A stretch of 64,000 nucleotides of DNA from Emticicia sp. CRIBPO (lineage in GTDB: Bacteria; Bacteroidota; Bacteroidia; Cytophagales; Spirosomataceae): positions 310,001 to 374,000 of the forward strand of contig NZ_JAAAKV010000008.1 of NCBI RefSeq assembly GCF_009905725.1, in the 5' to 3' direction. The notes beneath the pieces are model-generated. The model made no database searches, was not told where the DNA came from, and saw only the letters and a list, made by a program, of their open reading frames with translations. Below, one piece after another: positions 52,642 to 62,390 of this stretch; within the stretch, counting starts at the first letter, position 1, and each line of letters begins with the position of its first letter. Position numbers and translations under genes: made by a program.

Positions 52642-53019
52642 ATGAGCAGCAATGAAAGACCTACCCGGGGTAACGGGAAAATATGTTATCTCGAGATACC
52701 TTCCCTGGATATCGCCGTTTCTGTATCGTTCTATAAAAATGTGTTCGGATGGAATATAAGAGAACACGGCAACGGACATTTCTCGTTTGACGATGGTGTG
52801 GGGGAAGTAAGCGGTATGTGGGTTACGGGCACAAAACCCCACACAGATCCGGGGATCATCGTCAGTATTATGGTTGACAGTGCCGAAGCCACAATAAACG
52901 CGATCGAAGAAAACGGAGGCAGAATAGTAAGGGAATTAGGCTTCCAGGCCCCGGAAATCACCGCACATTTCAGCGACCCGGCAGGAAACATACTGGGCAT
53001 TTACCAGGAGCCGGTCTAG
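52642..53019 (+). CDS. VOC-family (glyoxalase-like) protein
   Basis: A single 125-residue vicinal-oxygen-chelate module pair: GKICYLEIPSLDIAVSVSFYKNVFGWNIRE, a central GMWVTG strand, then IVSIMVDSAEATINAIEENGGRIV and the closing FSDPAGNILGIYQ. Such proteins bind metal and act as lyases, dioxygenases or resistance proteins; the C-terminal Glu/Tyr pattern does not identify which. It stands alone on the plus strand. Confidence 0.85.
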   Translation: MSSNERPTRGNGKICYLEIPSLDIAVSVSFYKNVFGWNIREHGNGHFSFDDGVGEVSGMWVTGTKPHTDPGIIVSIMVDSAEATINAIEENGGRIVRELGFQAPEITAHFSDPAGNILGIYQEPV

Positions 53020-53201
53020 GTGATGTTCAATGATGGGTGCCTCAATGCCTGAATGAGTAGTTTGCAGGGATATTGCCTGTAATCAATGCTATCAGCCCCA
53101 AATGTGCTTCCGGAACTGTCTGTTTACGGTATACATAGTGCCTCATCAACGGCCTCACTCTGGTTTATCGTCGGAACATTCGACTCTTTTGTGTCGTAAA
53201 C

Positions 53202-53264
53202 AAGCCAAACAGATGGTTTGGACTAATGGTTTTTTGCAACCGTGGTCTCCAATCTGTTTGGCTT
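53202..53264. repeat. Inverted repeat with 13 bp perfect arms
   Basis: AAGCCAAACAGAT (53202-53214) and ATCTGTTTGGCTT (53252-53264) are exact inverse complements across a 37-base loop. It lies 28 bases downstream of the minus-strand hydrolase gene end, so it could be a terminator-type hairpin or mobile-element scar. Confidence 0.6.
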
Positions 53265-53292
53265 TGAGGGTAATATGCTTCTAATTACTTAT

Positions 53293-54243
53293 TTAAGCAT
53301 TTTGTTTTTCCAACCACTTCAAAATTGATTGGGTAGTTTCCTCCGGCTTTTCCTGTTGAATCCAATGACCACAATCCAGACTGACGATATCCAGATCAGG
53401 AACAATATTTTTCAGGTTTTCAGACTTGGGAATCGTATCCTGTTCACCATATATCATAAGAGTCGGTTGGTGAATGATTGGGGTTATGTCCGCCATTAAG
53501 TGCCAGTTTCTGTCCAGGTTTCTGTACCAGTTTATACCTCCCGTAAAGCCTGATGACTCGAATGCAGAAACAAAGACAGACAGTTCGTTGTCTTCCATTA
53601 AAGGTTCCCCAAGTGGTTTTTCTGCTCTTGCAAGATTTATCATTAACATTCCGGGCTCTGGTGGTGTGAGAGATACGTTTTTGCGGAATATGTTACGGAG
53701 GAACCGGGAGGTGTTTTCATTCATTATCGCATCTGCTACTCCCGGTTGCCGATTGAAGTGCACGAAATAGAAGTCTCCTCCAAAAAAGGCTTCCATGAAT
53801 TCAATCCAAGGCGTTTCCCCACGTTCCTGATAAGGCAAAGCCAGGTTTATTACTTTATTTACCCGTTCAGGATGCAATAAAGCCAGACTCCAAACGACAT
53901 TTGCACCCCAGTCGTGACCAACAAAAGTGGCATTTTCATATCCAAAGTAATCGAGTAGTCCGACCAGGTCACCTGTCAGGTGTTCAATGTCGTATTCAGT
54001 TACTTCGGTCGGCCTGGATGAGTTGCCATAGCCTCTCTGGTTTGGAATGATGACATGATAGCCGGCTGCAACAAGTGCCGGAACCTGATAACGCCAGGAA
54101 AAAGCATGTTCCGGAAAACCGTGACAGAGGACAATAGGTTTTCCCGCATTTTGTTTACCTGCTTCAAAGACTTCCAGTTCTGCACCGTTGACTGAAATAA
54201 GAGTGGGTTTCGGGAAATTGGCTGAGTTAATTACGTTTGTCAT
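53293..54243 (-). CDS. Alpha/beta hydrolase (epoxide-hydrolase-like)
   Basis: The oxyanion block VLCHGFPEHAFSWRYQ, GYHVIIPNQRGYGNSSRP, and a nucleophile elbow VGHDWGANVVW with Asp as nucleophile mark the epoxide hydrolase/haloalkane dehalogenase branch of alpha/beta hydrolases. The catalytic histidine sits in DCGHWIQQEKPEE near the C-terminus. No signal peptide, so it is cytoplasmic. A WYL regulator 79 bases upstream on the same strand may control it. Confidence 0.85.
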   Translation of the reverse strand: MTNVINSANFPKPTLISVNGAELEVFEAGKQNAGKPIVLCHGFPEHAFSWRYQVPALVAAGYHVIIPNQRGYGNSSRPTEVTEYDIEHLTGDLVGLLDYFGYENATFVGHDWGANVVWSLALLHPERVNKVINLALPYQERGETPWIEFMEAFFGGDFYFVHFNRQPGVADAIMNENTSRFLRNIFRKNVSLTPPEPGMLMINLARAEKPLGEPLMEDNELSVFVSAFESSGFTGGINWYRNLDRNWHLMADITPIIHQPTLMIYGEQDTIPKSENLKNIVPDLDIVSLDCGHWIQQEKPEETTQSILKWLEKQNA

Positions 54244-54322
54244 TTTTATTCTTTTAAAGATGAATTAATGCTCAAACTTATCCCTCGTAAATGACAGCCT
54301 TATGTCAGGGGTCAAAAAGAAA

Positions 54323-55012
54323 CTAGTAGTAGTTTTCAAAATATTCCTGCAAGGTTATTTTATGCGGCTCAAATTTCTCGGCAAGTATTTCCAATTTTTT
54401 AATTCTGTCCAAACGGAAAAAACGAAATTCACTTCTTAGCCGGCAATAGGCAACCAACAACCAATTTTCGGTGCTTAACAATGCAAACGGTTCAATATGC
54501 CGGGTGGTGGTATTGTTTTGTTCGTTGATGTATTCAAGTTTTGTAAGGCGAAAATTTGTCAAAGCAAATTGCAGGTCAGATAAGCTGCTGCTGTTTCTTT
54601 CCTCACGGGTATTCTGGTCAAACCGTGTTCTTTCTGAAATTAAGTTAACTTTGTCTCTCGTGTTGCGTTTCAGGACCGATTTTATTTTTTCAATGGCTTC
54701 GGTGTAATCTTTAATGAATGAAGTGTCTTTGTTTTTCTGAACCCATTGTTCTGCGGTAATTAACGCATTCGCCTGTGCCTCTGTAAACATTACGGGCGGA
54801 ACCCTGTAACCTTCCATCAGCGAATAACCTTTCCCGTCTTCCGTAATAATCGGAACACCCGCTTGTTCCAAAGCCCTTATGTCCCGGTAAATTGTCCTGA
54901 TACTCACGCTGAATTTTTCTGCGAGTGTCGTTGCATTCAAAAGACGTTTCGTTTGTAACTGTGTTAATATGGCAGTCAGCCGGGAAAGCCGCTTAGTGTC
55001 GTTGTCGTTCAT
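54323..55012 (-). CDS. HTH/WYL-domain transcriptional regulator (YafY-like)
   Basis: Residues ~8-65 form a DeoR/HTH_11-type winged helix (LNATTLAEKFSVSIRTIYRDIRALEQAGVPI). Residues ~135-215 form a WYL domain, with LEYINEQNNTTTRHIEPFALLSTENWLLVAYCRLRSEFRFFRLDRI. These regulators bind an unknown ligand or single-stranded DNA through WYL. It is transcribed with, and probably controls, the hydrolase at 53293. Confidence 0.88.
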   Translation of the reverse strand: MNDNDTKRLSRLTAILTQLQTKRLLNATTLAEKFSVSIRTIYRDIRALEQAGVPIITEDGKGYSLMEGYRVPPVMFTEAQANALITAEQWVQKNKDTSFIKDYTEAIEKIKSVLKRNTRDKVNLISERTRFDQNTREERNSSSLSDLQFALTNFRLTKLEYINEQNNTTTRHIEPFALLSTENWLLVAYCRLRSEFRFFRLDRIKKLEILAEKFEPHKITLQEYFENYY

Positions 55013-55234
55013 TTTTTTTCTGACTGTTCATGTTTGCAAGTGGTATTGCGTCCGGAAACGGCTTTTTGTCTGCAGGATAAATACCGTAAAGTATGCCAAA
55101 CATTTTTTATCACTCGTTTTATCCGTTCACAACGGGAGACTGGTTGCGACTTTCTATATGCCCGCTAAAATCAATAATAATATGGAGCCTGGCACGAAAC
55201 TTCTGGCACCATAATGACCGGAAACCTGCAGCAG

Positions 55235-55435
55235 CTACCCTGCCACATGCTCCGGCCTGTAAATATCCAGGGACTGAAATTTGAATGAAAAGCCTTCCAC
55301 GACCTTTGTAGCTACCAGTTCTATGTCTTTTTGATAGCTTCCGGAGCTTCTTACCACTTTTCTGGCTTGTTGTTCGGTATCGGCTTCTACTACCCACCGG
55401 TCTTTGCTTCCGATTCTGGCAAATATGTATATCAT
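55235..55435 (-). CDS. Small uncharacterised protein
   Basis: Starting at the ATG at 55435 it encodes 66 residues with balanced composition (MIYIFARIGSKDRW, VEADTEQQARKVV...). An upstream start at 55483 would add a basic, low-quality leader. I recognise no domain. The residue pattern looks coding, but support is limited. Confidence 0.4.
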   Translation of the reverse strand: MIYIFARIGSKDRWVVEADTEQQARKVVRSSGSYQKDIELVATKVVEGFSFKFQSLDIYRPEHVAG

Positions 55436-55623
55436 AGCATTCTCCCTTTTTTGACGAAGTAAATTTAAATACTTTATTAGCAAGATGTTGCTAAGATTTT
55501 TAGAATCTTGGAAAAATTAAAAAAATCTTCTGATTTAAGCCACGAAAAGGACGTCAGATGGGGAGTATAAGAAATGTAGTTTATTTTTGTAATCTCCTTA
55601 TTATCAGTGATAATCAATGTAGT

Positions 55624-56451
55624 TTACCGTCTTCTTCCCGGCAATTTAGGAAAGAACGCCGGGACATTTTTTATGTAATCAGCATATCCCGGTTTTGATT
55701 CACTCAGCTTTTTTTCGAGTAAGGTAACGCCGGATACCTCCATTAACAAGAAGCTCATCAGTAAAGGACTGAATACATAGAAGTATTGCCCGGAGGGCAA
55801 CACAAAGAGAAAATAACCCCACCAGATCAGGGCATCTCCGAAATAATTGGGATGCCGGGTCATTGCCCATAATCCTGTGTTCAATACTTTTCCCCTGTTT
55901 TCAGGGTCTTTTTTGAACTGCATCAGCTGCCAGTCACCACCGGCTTCGAAAAGGATGCCTACGACCCAGAAATAAATGCCGACATATTCTGAAAAACCAA
56001 AGGAAGTCCTGGACATGGCGGGTACAAATAAAGAAGAAACAACCCATAAAATGACGCCCTGCAGCAGAAATACCCTGAACAAAGACACCCACCACCAGTT
56101 TTGGCCATATTGCTGACGCCATTCCCGGTACCGGTAATCTTCGCCTTTACCTATGTTTCTGATAGCCAGGTAGAGACTGAGTCTTAAACCCCACAGGCTG
56201 ACCATGATGCAGAATATCAATGACCTGAGGTCTGAAAAACCGGTTTTGTACCTGTAAAACCATACAGCAATGACAAAGCCCATGCCCCAGAAAATATCAA
56301 TGATACTGGAATCTTGTAAAATAAGGCTGATCAGCCAGAGGACAAAAAGACACGAGGTGATGACTGCCGCACCCGTCAAAAACGGGTAATCGCGGGTCCC
56401 GAGGAAAAAACAAACGGCCAAAAGCATCAGAAGAAGTATAATTCTGGCCAT
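55624..56451 (-). CDS. DUF1295/steroid 5-alpha-reductase-like membrane protein
   Basis: About seven membrane segments. The block SSIIDIFWGMGFVIAVWFY near residue 50, and the C-terminal VLNTGLWAMTRHPNYFGDALIWWGYFLF with the RHPNYFG motif, identify the DUF1295 family. These proteins are related to steroid 5-alpha reductases and isoprenylcysteine methyltransferases and may bind NADPH. Substrate is unknown. It stands alone on the minus strand. Confidence 0.87.
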   Translation of the reverse strand: MARIILLLMLLAVCFFLGTRDYPFLTGAAVITSCLFVLWLISLILQDSSIIDIFWGMGFVIAVWFYRYKTGFSDLRSLIFCIMVSLWGLRLSLYLAIRNIGKGEDYRYREWRQQYGQNWWWVSLFRVFLLQGVILWVVSSLFVPAMSRTSFGFSEYVGIYFWVVGILFEAGGDWQLMQFKKDPENRGKVLNTGLWAMTRHPNYFGDALIWWGYFLFVLPSGQYFYVFSPLLMSFLLMEVSGVTLLEKKLSESKPGYADYIKNVPAFFPKLPGRRR

Positions 56452-56548
56452 AGATTCTCAGGTTTTGGGTTAAATATATCCCAAAATAATACTTTTACCG
56501 GAAATTAAGAAATAATTAATCTAAAATATTATCGTCATTAAACAAAGA

Positions 56549-56585
56549 AAAGGAAACCAGTCTGAAATGGACTAATTTCCTTTTT
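56549..56585 (-). terminator. Terminator of the hybrid kinase gene
   Basis: AAAAGGAAACCAGTC and GGACTAATTTCCTTTTT form a long stem around CTGAAAT. Read on the minus strand it ends in a T-rich tract, 29 bases after the stop at 56614. Confidence 0.65.
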
Positions 56586-56613
56586 CTGTTCTCCCTTTCT
56601 CCGTTTACCTTCA

Positions 56614-59600
56614 TCAATGAGTCAAAGTCTTTGCCTTGTTCTGCTCCTTCTTGAGGAAAATGGTCGCCTGGTTGAAAATATTCTTCAGAATATAGAAGTT
56701 ACCGTAGATAGACTCTATTTCCGTACGGGTATTGGCCTGGTCTTCAATAAATTTAAGAATTCCCTTTTCGTTTACTCCTATATGATAAAACGAAGCTTTT
56801 AGTTTATGAGAAATCTCCTTGATGGTTTCATATTCCGTTTCATTGATCGCGTCTTCCAGCATTTTGAGGTCAAACGCCGATTCGTTAATGAACGAGTCAA
56901 TCACCCGCATTTCGTAATCCACATCGCCTTCAGATAGTATCCTGAGCTGCGTCAGGTCTACCACAACCTCCTTAACAGGGCTGCTGCCGTTTAAGGACTC
57001 AATTTTCACTTTATTGAGGTTGGCAAACGTCGTAATCTTATTAAACAGCTCATCCGGAGAGAATGGTTTCGGAATATAGTCATTCATCCCTATCGACATA
57101 CACTTGTCTTTCTCACCTACCAGGGAGTGAGCGGTCATAGCAATGATCGGAATGTTGTTTTTAAGTTCATTCCTGATATAGGTAGTGGCCTGATAGCCAT
57201 CCATTTCGGGCATCTGAAGGTCCATCAGCACGACGTCATACGCTTGTTGCTGTACTTTTTCAACGGCAATTCTGCCGTTTTGAGCCAGATCAGGCAGGAA
57301 CCCGAATTTTTCGAGTACCCTCAGTGCCAGTTTCTGGTTCAGAAGGTTGTCTTCTACCAGCAGCACCTTGATTTCCTTGTCGCTGTTCAGGTTGGCGTTT
57401 TTACCTTTATCTTCTTCGGCGTCTTTACCGACCACTTTCTTGAATGAAAGGGAGAAATAGAAATTAGAACCCTCTCCCAGCTTACTTTCTACATTAATTT
57501 TACCGTTCTGAAGCTCGATCAGTGATTTCGAGATGCTCAGACCCAATCCTGTTCCTCCATATTTACGGGTGGTGTCGGTATTGGCCTGTGAAAAACGGTC
57601 GAATATAACCTTCAGCTTGTCGTTCGAAATACCGATACCGGTATCAATGATGTTAAACTGGATGGTTACCTGCTCTTCGGTTTCTTCGGCAAGGTCCGCA
57701 ATGATGTTAATCGATCCTTTTTCTGTGAATTTGATCGCATTATTGGTAAGATTCAGCAAAATCTGGCTTAATCTCGTAGGATCTCCCAAAATACGCTTCG
57801 GAATACTCTCATTCAGATACGGATCAAGGGTTAGGCCTTTTTCTTCCACCTTGGCGTTCAGGACAGACTTGATGTTATTGACGATCTCATACAAACTGAA
57901 CGGAATTTCTTCCAGCGTAATGTTGCCTGATTCGATCTTGGATACATCCAGGATGTCATTTATAATCCCCAGAAGGTTTTCAGAGGCAATATTGATGTTT
58001 TTGACGTATTCGTTTTGCTCGCTTTCAAGGAAAGTGTCCATCAGAAGCTTAGTAAACCCGATAATGGCGTTCATCGGCGTTCTGATCTCGTGACTCATGT
58101 TGGCAAGGAAGGCATCCTTGGCCCTGGCATTTTTCTCGGCCACAATCTTGGATTTGATAAGCTCACGCTCCATCCTGATCCTCGATGACATGTCGGTAGC
58201 ATTGCCTATGACATATTTTTTACCGTCCAGCAGTTCAGAAAGAACGTTATTGAACATCCAGGTCTTTAAACTGCCGTCTTTATGAACAATATTCAGTAAA
58301 CCCTTATAAAAACCGTTTTCTTCCACCGTTTTCAGATAATTACTCAGGTTTTCCCTGGCATGATTCGGCACCACATCAAAAATGGTCATTTTTATCACCT
58401 CTTCGACCGTATAACCGATCAGTTCGGCACCTGCCGGGTTAATGGTCAGGAAATTGCCCTCAAGGTCATGTGTACACATAAAACCCTGGGTATTTTCAAA
58501 GAAACCTCTGTGCTTTTCTTCGCTCAGCAGCAGTTGTCTTTCCCATACCTTTTTGCTGGTAATGTCTTTACCGATACCCAGGTAGCCTGTGACGTTGTTA
58601 TTATCGTCCCTAAGTGTCGTTATTGAGACTTCAACCGTGATTTTACTGCCATCTTTGCGGACGTAGGTCCATTCTTCCGTATTGGAATAAGTACTGCCGT
58701 CGGCATAATCCGCATGCAGTTTTTTACCCAGCTCCGCCCTTCTCTGGTTCATTTCAGCAGCGTCATGCACTTCCTGGAAAACAGAGTGGCCCATAATTTC
58801 ATCTGCTTTATAGCCCAACATGAGTTCTGCCCCTTTATTGAAGGTGGTTATGTGGCCATATTTATCAGTCGTAATGATAGAGATATCAGTGCTGGCATTC
58901 ATAATGGCTTTCAGCTGACCGAAAACCTTATCGAGGGCCATCCTGTTCTTTTTCTCAACATCTATATCCTGGAATGTTCCGTAGACCCTCTTCACTACGC
59001 CGTCGACGCTCTCACATTTGGCGATTATCCTTATCCAGATTTCATGACCTTTAGCGGTAACGATCTGCAGTTCTTCTTCAAAAGTATCGCCTTTTTCAAA
59101 AGCATGGGCGAATAAGTCCCTTACGTGCTGTTTATTGTCTTCTCCTTTGACAAAGTCGGTGCCGTTCTGCCAGCTTGGAACAAAATCCGGGCCTACTTCG
59201 TGGATTTCACGGGTCATGTGAGTCCACTGGACAGTCTGGTTGATGACATCAATGTTCCATCCGCCGACTCTTGCCACCTGGTTGGTTTGGATCAGGATTT
59301 CACGGATATGCTTTAATTCTATCTGGGCTTTGGTCTGGCTGGTTATATCCCTTCCTATGGCATAAAGTTGCTCTTTGAGGGCATCCGGCGTGGCTACCCA
59401 TTCCAGGTTCCTCACTTCTCCCGATTTGGTGAGAAAGCGGCTGGTAAAATTCAGGGGAGTCTTACCGTTGCCCTGTCTGAGGATCTTCATTTTGATGTCT
59501 TTAAGATCATCAGGATGGACAAAATCTATATAATTGGAATTAATCAGTTCCTCCTCCGACCAGCCCATGGTTGTACTGATGGAAGGGTTGGTTCTTTTCA

Positions 59601-60174
59601 GAGATCCGTCGTTTTCTGTTATACAGATGAGGTCTTCGGACTGAATAAAGAGGTTTTCAAAATTTTCAAGTTGCAGGCGTTCCTTCCTCGACACAATCTG
59701 TGAAGCCGCTTCTTCTGCCAGCAATTTGAAGGCATTACGCTGATCTTCTGTTAATTTTTTTGGTTTGTAGTCAATCACACAAAGTGTGCCCAGCGTAAAT
59801 CCGTCAGGATCAATGATGGGAAAACCGGCGTAAAATTTCACAAACGGCTCCCCCGTTACACCAGGAAATTCTTTAACTCTCTCGTCTTTGGTAGCGTCTT
59901 CGATTTCAAGCAGTTTTGTGTCCTGAATGGCAAACTGACAGAAAGAGTATTTCAGCGGCACGGAGTCGTTTTCCAAGCCCAGCTTTGCTTTATACCATTG
60001 GATTTCTTTATCTATCAGGGTAAGTAGTGAGATCGGAGTTCCGCAAATAATAGAAGCTAATTTTGTTAAGCGGTCAAACTCTTCTTCAGGTTCGCTGTAA
60101 AGAATCCTGTAATTCTCCAAAGCTTTTAACCTTTCAGATTCATTTTTCGGGGTCAGATTTGCGTTTGATGACAT
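56614..60174 (-). CDS. Cytoplasmic hybrid histidine kinase (GAF, four PAS, HisKA, HATPase, receiver, HPt)
   Basis: Domains in order: GAF (~20-175; ISLLTLIDKEIQWYKA, FPIIDPDGFTLGTLCVID), four PAS/PAC units (~180-675; closings such as YAIGRDIT, YGTFQDID, LGIGKDIT, IGNATDM), and HisKA with His in NMSHEIRTPMN near 695. HATPase (~800-920; GTGLGLSISK), a receiver (~935-1055; phospho-Asp in VVLMDLQMPEMDG), and a C-terminal HPt with His in EISHKLKAS near 1123 follow. All phosphorelay residues are present. There is no signal or membrane segment, so it senses internal cues such as redox or energy state. No separate output regulator lies beside it. Confidence 0.9.
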   Translation of the reverse strand: MSSNANLTPKNESERLKALENYRILYSEPEEEFDRLTKLASIICGTPISLLTLIDKEIQWYKAKLGLENDSVPLKYSFCQFAIQDTKLLEIEDATKDERVKEFPGVTGEPFVKFYAGFPIIDPDGFTLGTLCVIDYKPKKLTEDQRNAFKLLAEEAASQIVSRKERLQLENFENLFIQSEDLICITENDGSLKRTNPSISTTMGWSEEELINSNYIDFVHPDDLKDIKMKILRQGNGKTPLNFTSRFLTKSGEVRNLEWVATPDALKEQLYAIGRDITSQTKAQIELKHIREILIQTNQVARVGGWNIDVINQTVQWTHMTREIHEVGPDFVPSWQNGTDFVKGEDNKQHVRDLFAHAFEKGDTFEEELQIVTAKGHEIWIRIIAKCESVDGVVKRVYGTFQDIDVEKKNRMALDKVFGQLKAIMNASTDISIITTDKYGHITTFNKGAELMLGYKADEIMGHSVFQEVHDAAEMNQRRAELGKKLHADYADGSTYSNTEEWTYVRKDGSKITVEVSITTLRDDNNNVTGYLGIGKDITSKKVWERQLLLSEEKHRGFFENTQGFMCTHDLEGNFLTINPAGAELIGYTVEEVIKMTIFDVVPNHARENLSNYLKTVEENGFYKGLLNIVHKDGSLKTWMFNNVLSELLDGKKYVIGNATDMSSRIRMERELIKSKIVAEKNARAKDAFLANMSHEIRTPMNAIIGFTKLLMDTFLESEQNEYVKNINIASENLLGIINDILDVSKIESGNITLEEIPFSLYEIVNNIKSVLNAKVEEKGLTLDPYLNESIPKRILGDPTRLSQILLNLTNNAIKFTEKGSINIIADLAEETEEQVTIQFNIIDTGIGISNDKLKVIFDRFSQANTDTTRKYGGTGLGLSISKSLIELQNGKINVESKLGEGSNFYFSLSFKKVVGKDAEEDKGKNANLNSDKEIKVLLVEDNLLNQKLALRVLEKFGFLPDLAQNGRIAVEKVQQQAYDVVLMDLQMPEMDGYQATTYIRNELKNNIPIIAMTAHSLVGEKDKCMSIGMNDYIPKPFSPDELFNKITTFANLNKVKIESLNGSSPVKEVVVDLTQLRILSEGDVDYEMRVIDSFINESAFDLKMLEDAINETEYETIKEISHKLKASFYHIGVNEKGILKFIEDQANTRTEIESIYGNFYILKNIFNQATIFLKKEQNKAKTLTH

Positions 60175-60590
60175 AATCTTGTTATAATGAAATTACTTTT
60201 TTGAGTTTTAATGGTTATAATTTGCGAAGTATGTGTGTCTTTATAATTTAAGATTCATCTTCATTAATCATTTAACAAGGCAATTTTTGTACCAGTTTAT
60301 AGGTGTGTGCCAATTTTTCTTTTTTTTCTATTATAAATTTTCCAAGATTTCCCTCCGGGCATTCTGACAAGATAGCACCGGCAGCTTTCTGACTAAAAAT
60401 GCTGATAATCAAAGTACAAGAGAAAAAGAAACAATTTTCATTCCTGATAATTACTGGACAAAAATAAATGGCGGATCCAAATATTTTTTTTACCCGCTTT
60501 TCTTTGAACGTAAAAGCTTGCAAAAAGATTAAAAAAATTATCGCTTAGTTTTGGAATAAGCCTGTTTTACTATAGATTTGCAGCTCAAAT
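60175..60590. other. Intergenic region upstream of the hybrid kinase
   Basis: AT-rich. I see no gene or repeat apart from the tRNA-Leu promoter at its right end (60551-60580). A promoter for the minus-strand kinase must lie near 60200, but no clear consensus is visible. Confidence 0.5.
60551..60580 (+). promoter_or_regulatory. Promoter of the tRNA-Leu gene
   Basis: TTG (60551-60553), a 19-base spacer, then TAGATTTG (60573-60580): an exact Bacteroidota promoter 10 bases before the tRNA. Confidence 0.8.
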
Positions 60591-60674
60591 GGCGAAGTGG
60601 TGGAACTGGTAGACACGCTACTTTGAGGGGGTAGTGGGCGTTAGCCTATGCGAGTTCGAGTCTCGCCTTCGTCA
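60591..60674 (+). tRNA. tRNA-Leu (anticodon GAG)
   Basis: An 84-base class II tRNA: acceptor GGCGAAG pairs with CTTCGTC (one G-T pair), D arm TGGTGGAACTGGTAGACACG, anticodon stem CTACT/GGTAG with loop TTGAGGG (anticodon GAG), a variable arm, and T arm GCGAGTTCGAGTCTCGC. CCA is not encoded. A 24-base piece of its 3' end is repeated at 16288-16311 on the minus strand. Confidence 0.93.
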
Positions 60675-60675
60675 C

Positions 60676-60710
60676 GAAAAAGGCCTTCTGCTGAGCGGAA
60701 GGCTTTTTGT
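60676..60710 (+). terminator. Intrinsic terminator of the tRNA-Leu gene
   Basis: GCCTTC (60683-60688) and GAAGGC (60698-60703) pair, extended by flanking A and T runs (AAAAAG...CTTTTT). It also faces the end of the minus-strand gene at 60740. Confidence 0.85.
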
Positions 60711-60739
60711 TTATAGAATCTTCCTGTTAATTGTACTAT

Positions 60740-62305
60740 TTACACTTTTCTGAAGAAGCTCAGTTTCTTTTTCCTGTAGCCTTTGATCTTATAATTTTCA
60801 TCATAATAGCACTTCAGAGGGCTTTTCGGCAGTCTTGCATAGATCGGAAGGAAAAGCCCTGCATATACTGATATGCCTCTTGGATTCCCGATATTAAAAA
60901 TGCCCAGTGCATTATCTGAACCCAGGTACAGCCCACCCGCTCTGACCGCCAGACCTACGTTAAGATTAGAATAATTGTTGTCAAGCGATATCGGAGCAGA
61001 AAACTCAAAATATTTCCGCTCGTAACGGGGAATCACGCTGATTCCAGAGTGCCCGATCGGCCCTCTCCTGTTGCCGGGCAGAACGCTTTGTCGCCAGATG
61101 GTATGAATATATATTTTTTCGGAATAAGCATAATCGAAACTAAGTATGGTTGTTGCCGGAAACAAAACCGTATAACTGTGCTGATAAGTGGTGGGATCAA
61201 GGGAATAGACATTTTCAATAGATCGTATAAAACCATCTGTACCTTTCAGTTTGTAGAAATCATCCGGTTCTATCCTGTCGTTTGTGCTGCTTACGTTGGC
61301 GACATTTACCATTCCAGGGTCACTGTACCTGAGGTATCCTATGTCGACTATTGAAAAACCGATTCTGTATTTGTACTTGTTTTTCGTAGGATCAGATACC
61401 CTCTGACCGTTATGGGTAAATTCATATTTTCTTCCGTCCGGTCTGAATTCATAGATCAAGCCTAAATCGAGTCCGAATCCTGTCCCCAGCCCGTTGATTT
61501 TTGTGAGGCTGCTGAGCCCGAGGCTTCCTGCCGTTACATTGCTGAAAGACCCTTCCGTTTTAGGCAGGTCTATGGTGGTTCTGATCATACCGGGCTTCCA
61601 GTTGGAAGGCGTCCGGCTCAGCAGATAATCTATATCGGTACCTGTTACATTCGTGGCAAAATCGCTCACAAACCTCTTTAAAGTAATTCCTCCTTTAAAA
61701 AAGCCCTCATCTTCATCTTTGATGACTTTACCAATGGTAATAAAATATTCATTATATAACCCGTTGTTCAATGTAAAAGCATTACCGGTACTTGGGGTTG
61801 TGGTGTAATTGGGAGACTTAAGACTGGTAACAATAGCCTCTCCAACCGGCTCTGAGGTATTATTCAGTGAAGTCATCAGTCTGTATCTGACTCCCATCGC
61901 AATTCCTGTTTTATGCTTCTGATTGTTATACTGAATGGCCGGGCCACGCCCTTCAACGTTGAGGATCATCCTGATATTCTTCCTGTTCTGATTAACGCCG
62001 GCGTATGAATTCATCCACTTTAGCGGGCCTCCTGGGCTTGTTCTGTATTTGTCATCATAGGTACCGGTAGCCATCGTTACAAAAGAAAAAGGGGCTGACC
62101 AGCGGGCATAATTATTCTGAAGGTCCAGACCTACCCCGCCCACATGTACAAAGAGCAGATAACGGCTATCCACTACGTTGGCTGGGTTTAAGGGCAGAGC
62201 GTTGGTTCCTGAATAGTTTCCTGAAGATGCTCCCAAAAAATTTTGAGAAAAAACCTTAACCGAAAAGAAAAAGAAAAAGAATATTTTGTATTTTGAAGGC
62301 TTCAA
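60740..62305 (-). CDS. DUF5723-like outer-membrane protein
   Basis: A signal peptide (ending KVFSQ) is followed by NFLGASSGNYSGTNALPLNPANVVDSRYLLFVHVGGVGLDLQNNY, the opening typical of Bacteroidota DUF5723 proteins. Long amphipathic strands follow, with HKTGIAMGVRYRLM, TGFGLDLGLIYEFRP and YRIGFSIVDIGYLRYSD, consistent with an outer-membrane barrel. Function is unknown. It is divergent from the ATP-grasp gene, and a minus-strand TAACTTTG -7 motif lies at about 62332-62339. Confidence 0.75.
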   Translation of the reverse strand: MKPSKYKIFFFFFFSVKVFSQNFLGASSGNYSGTNALPLNPANVVDSRYLLFVHVGGVGLDLQNNYARWSAPFSFVTMATGTYDDKYRTSPGGPLKWMNSYAGVNQNRKNIRMILNVEGRGPAIQYNNQKHKTGIAMGVRYRLMTSLNNTSEPVGEAIVTSLKSPNYTTTPSTGNAFTLNNGLYNEYFITIGKVIKDEDEGFFKGGITLKRFVSDFATNVTGTDIDYLLSRTPSNWKPGMIRTTIDLPKTEGSFSNVTAGSLGLSSLTKINGLGTGFGLDLGLIYEFRPDGRKYEFTHNGQRVSDPTKNKYKYRIGFSIVDIGYLRYSDPGMVNVANVSSTNDRIEPDDFYKLKGTDGFIRSIENVYSLDPTTYQHSYTVLFPATTILSFDYAYSEKIYIHTIWRQSVLPGNRRGPIGHSGISVIPRYERKYFEFSAPISLDNNYSNLNVGLAVRAGGLYLGSDNALGIFNIGNPRGISVYAGLFLPIYARLPKSPLKCYYDENYKIKGYRKKKLSFFRKV

Positions 62306-62331
62306 ACCGGAAAGTTTTAAATAGTTATCAC

Positions 62332-62339
62332 AAAGTTAG
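62332..62339 (-). promoter_or_regulatory. Putative -7 element for the DUF5723-like gene
   Basis: On the minus strand TAACTTTG, an exact TAnnTTTG match, about 27 bases before the start codon at 62305. Confidence 0.5.
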
Positions 62340-62390
62340 GTAATTGTAAGTAAAACGAAAGGTTTAAAAAATTATTCCAAAGAAAAACAT

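Noticed and set aside
16288-60674. tRNA-Leu fragment at 16.3 kb and tRNA-Leu gene at 60.6 kb taken as the two att ends of one integrated element
   Set aside because: The two copies are in opposite orientation and the DNA between is mostly ordinary chromosomal genes without an integrase.
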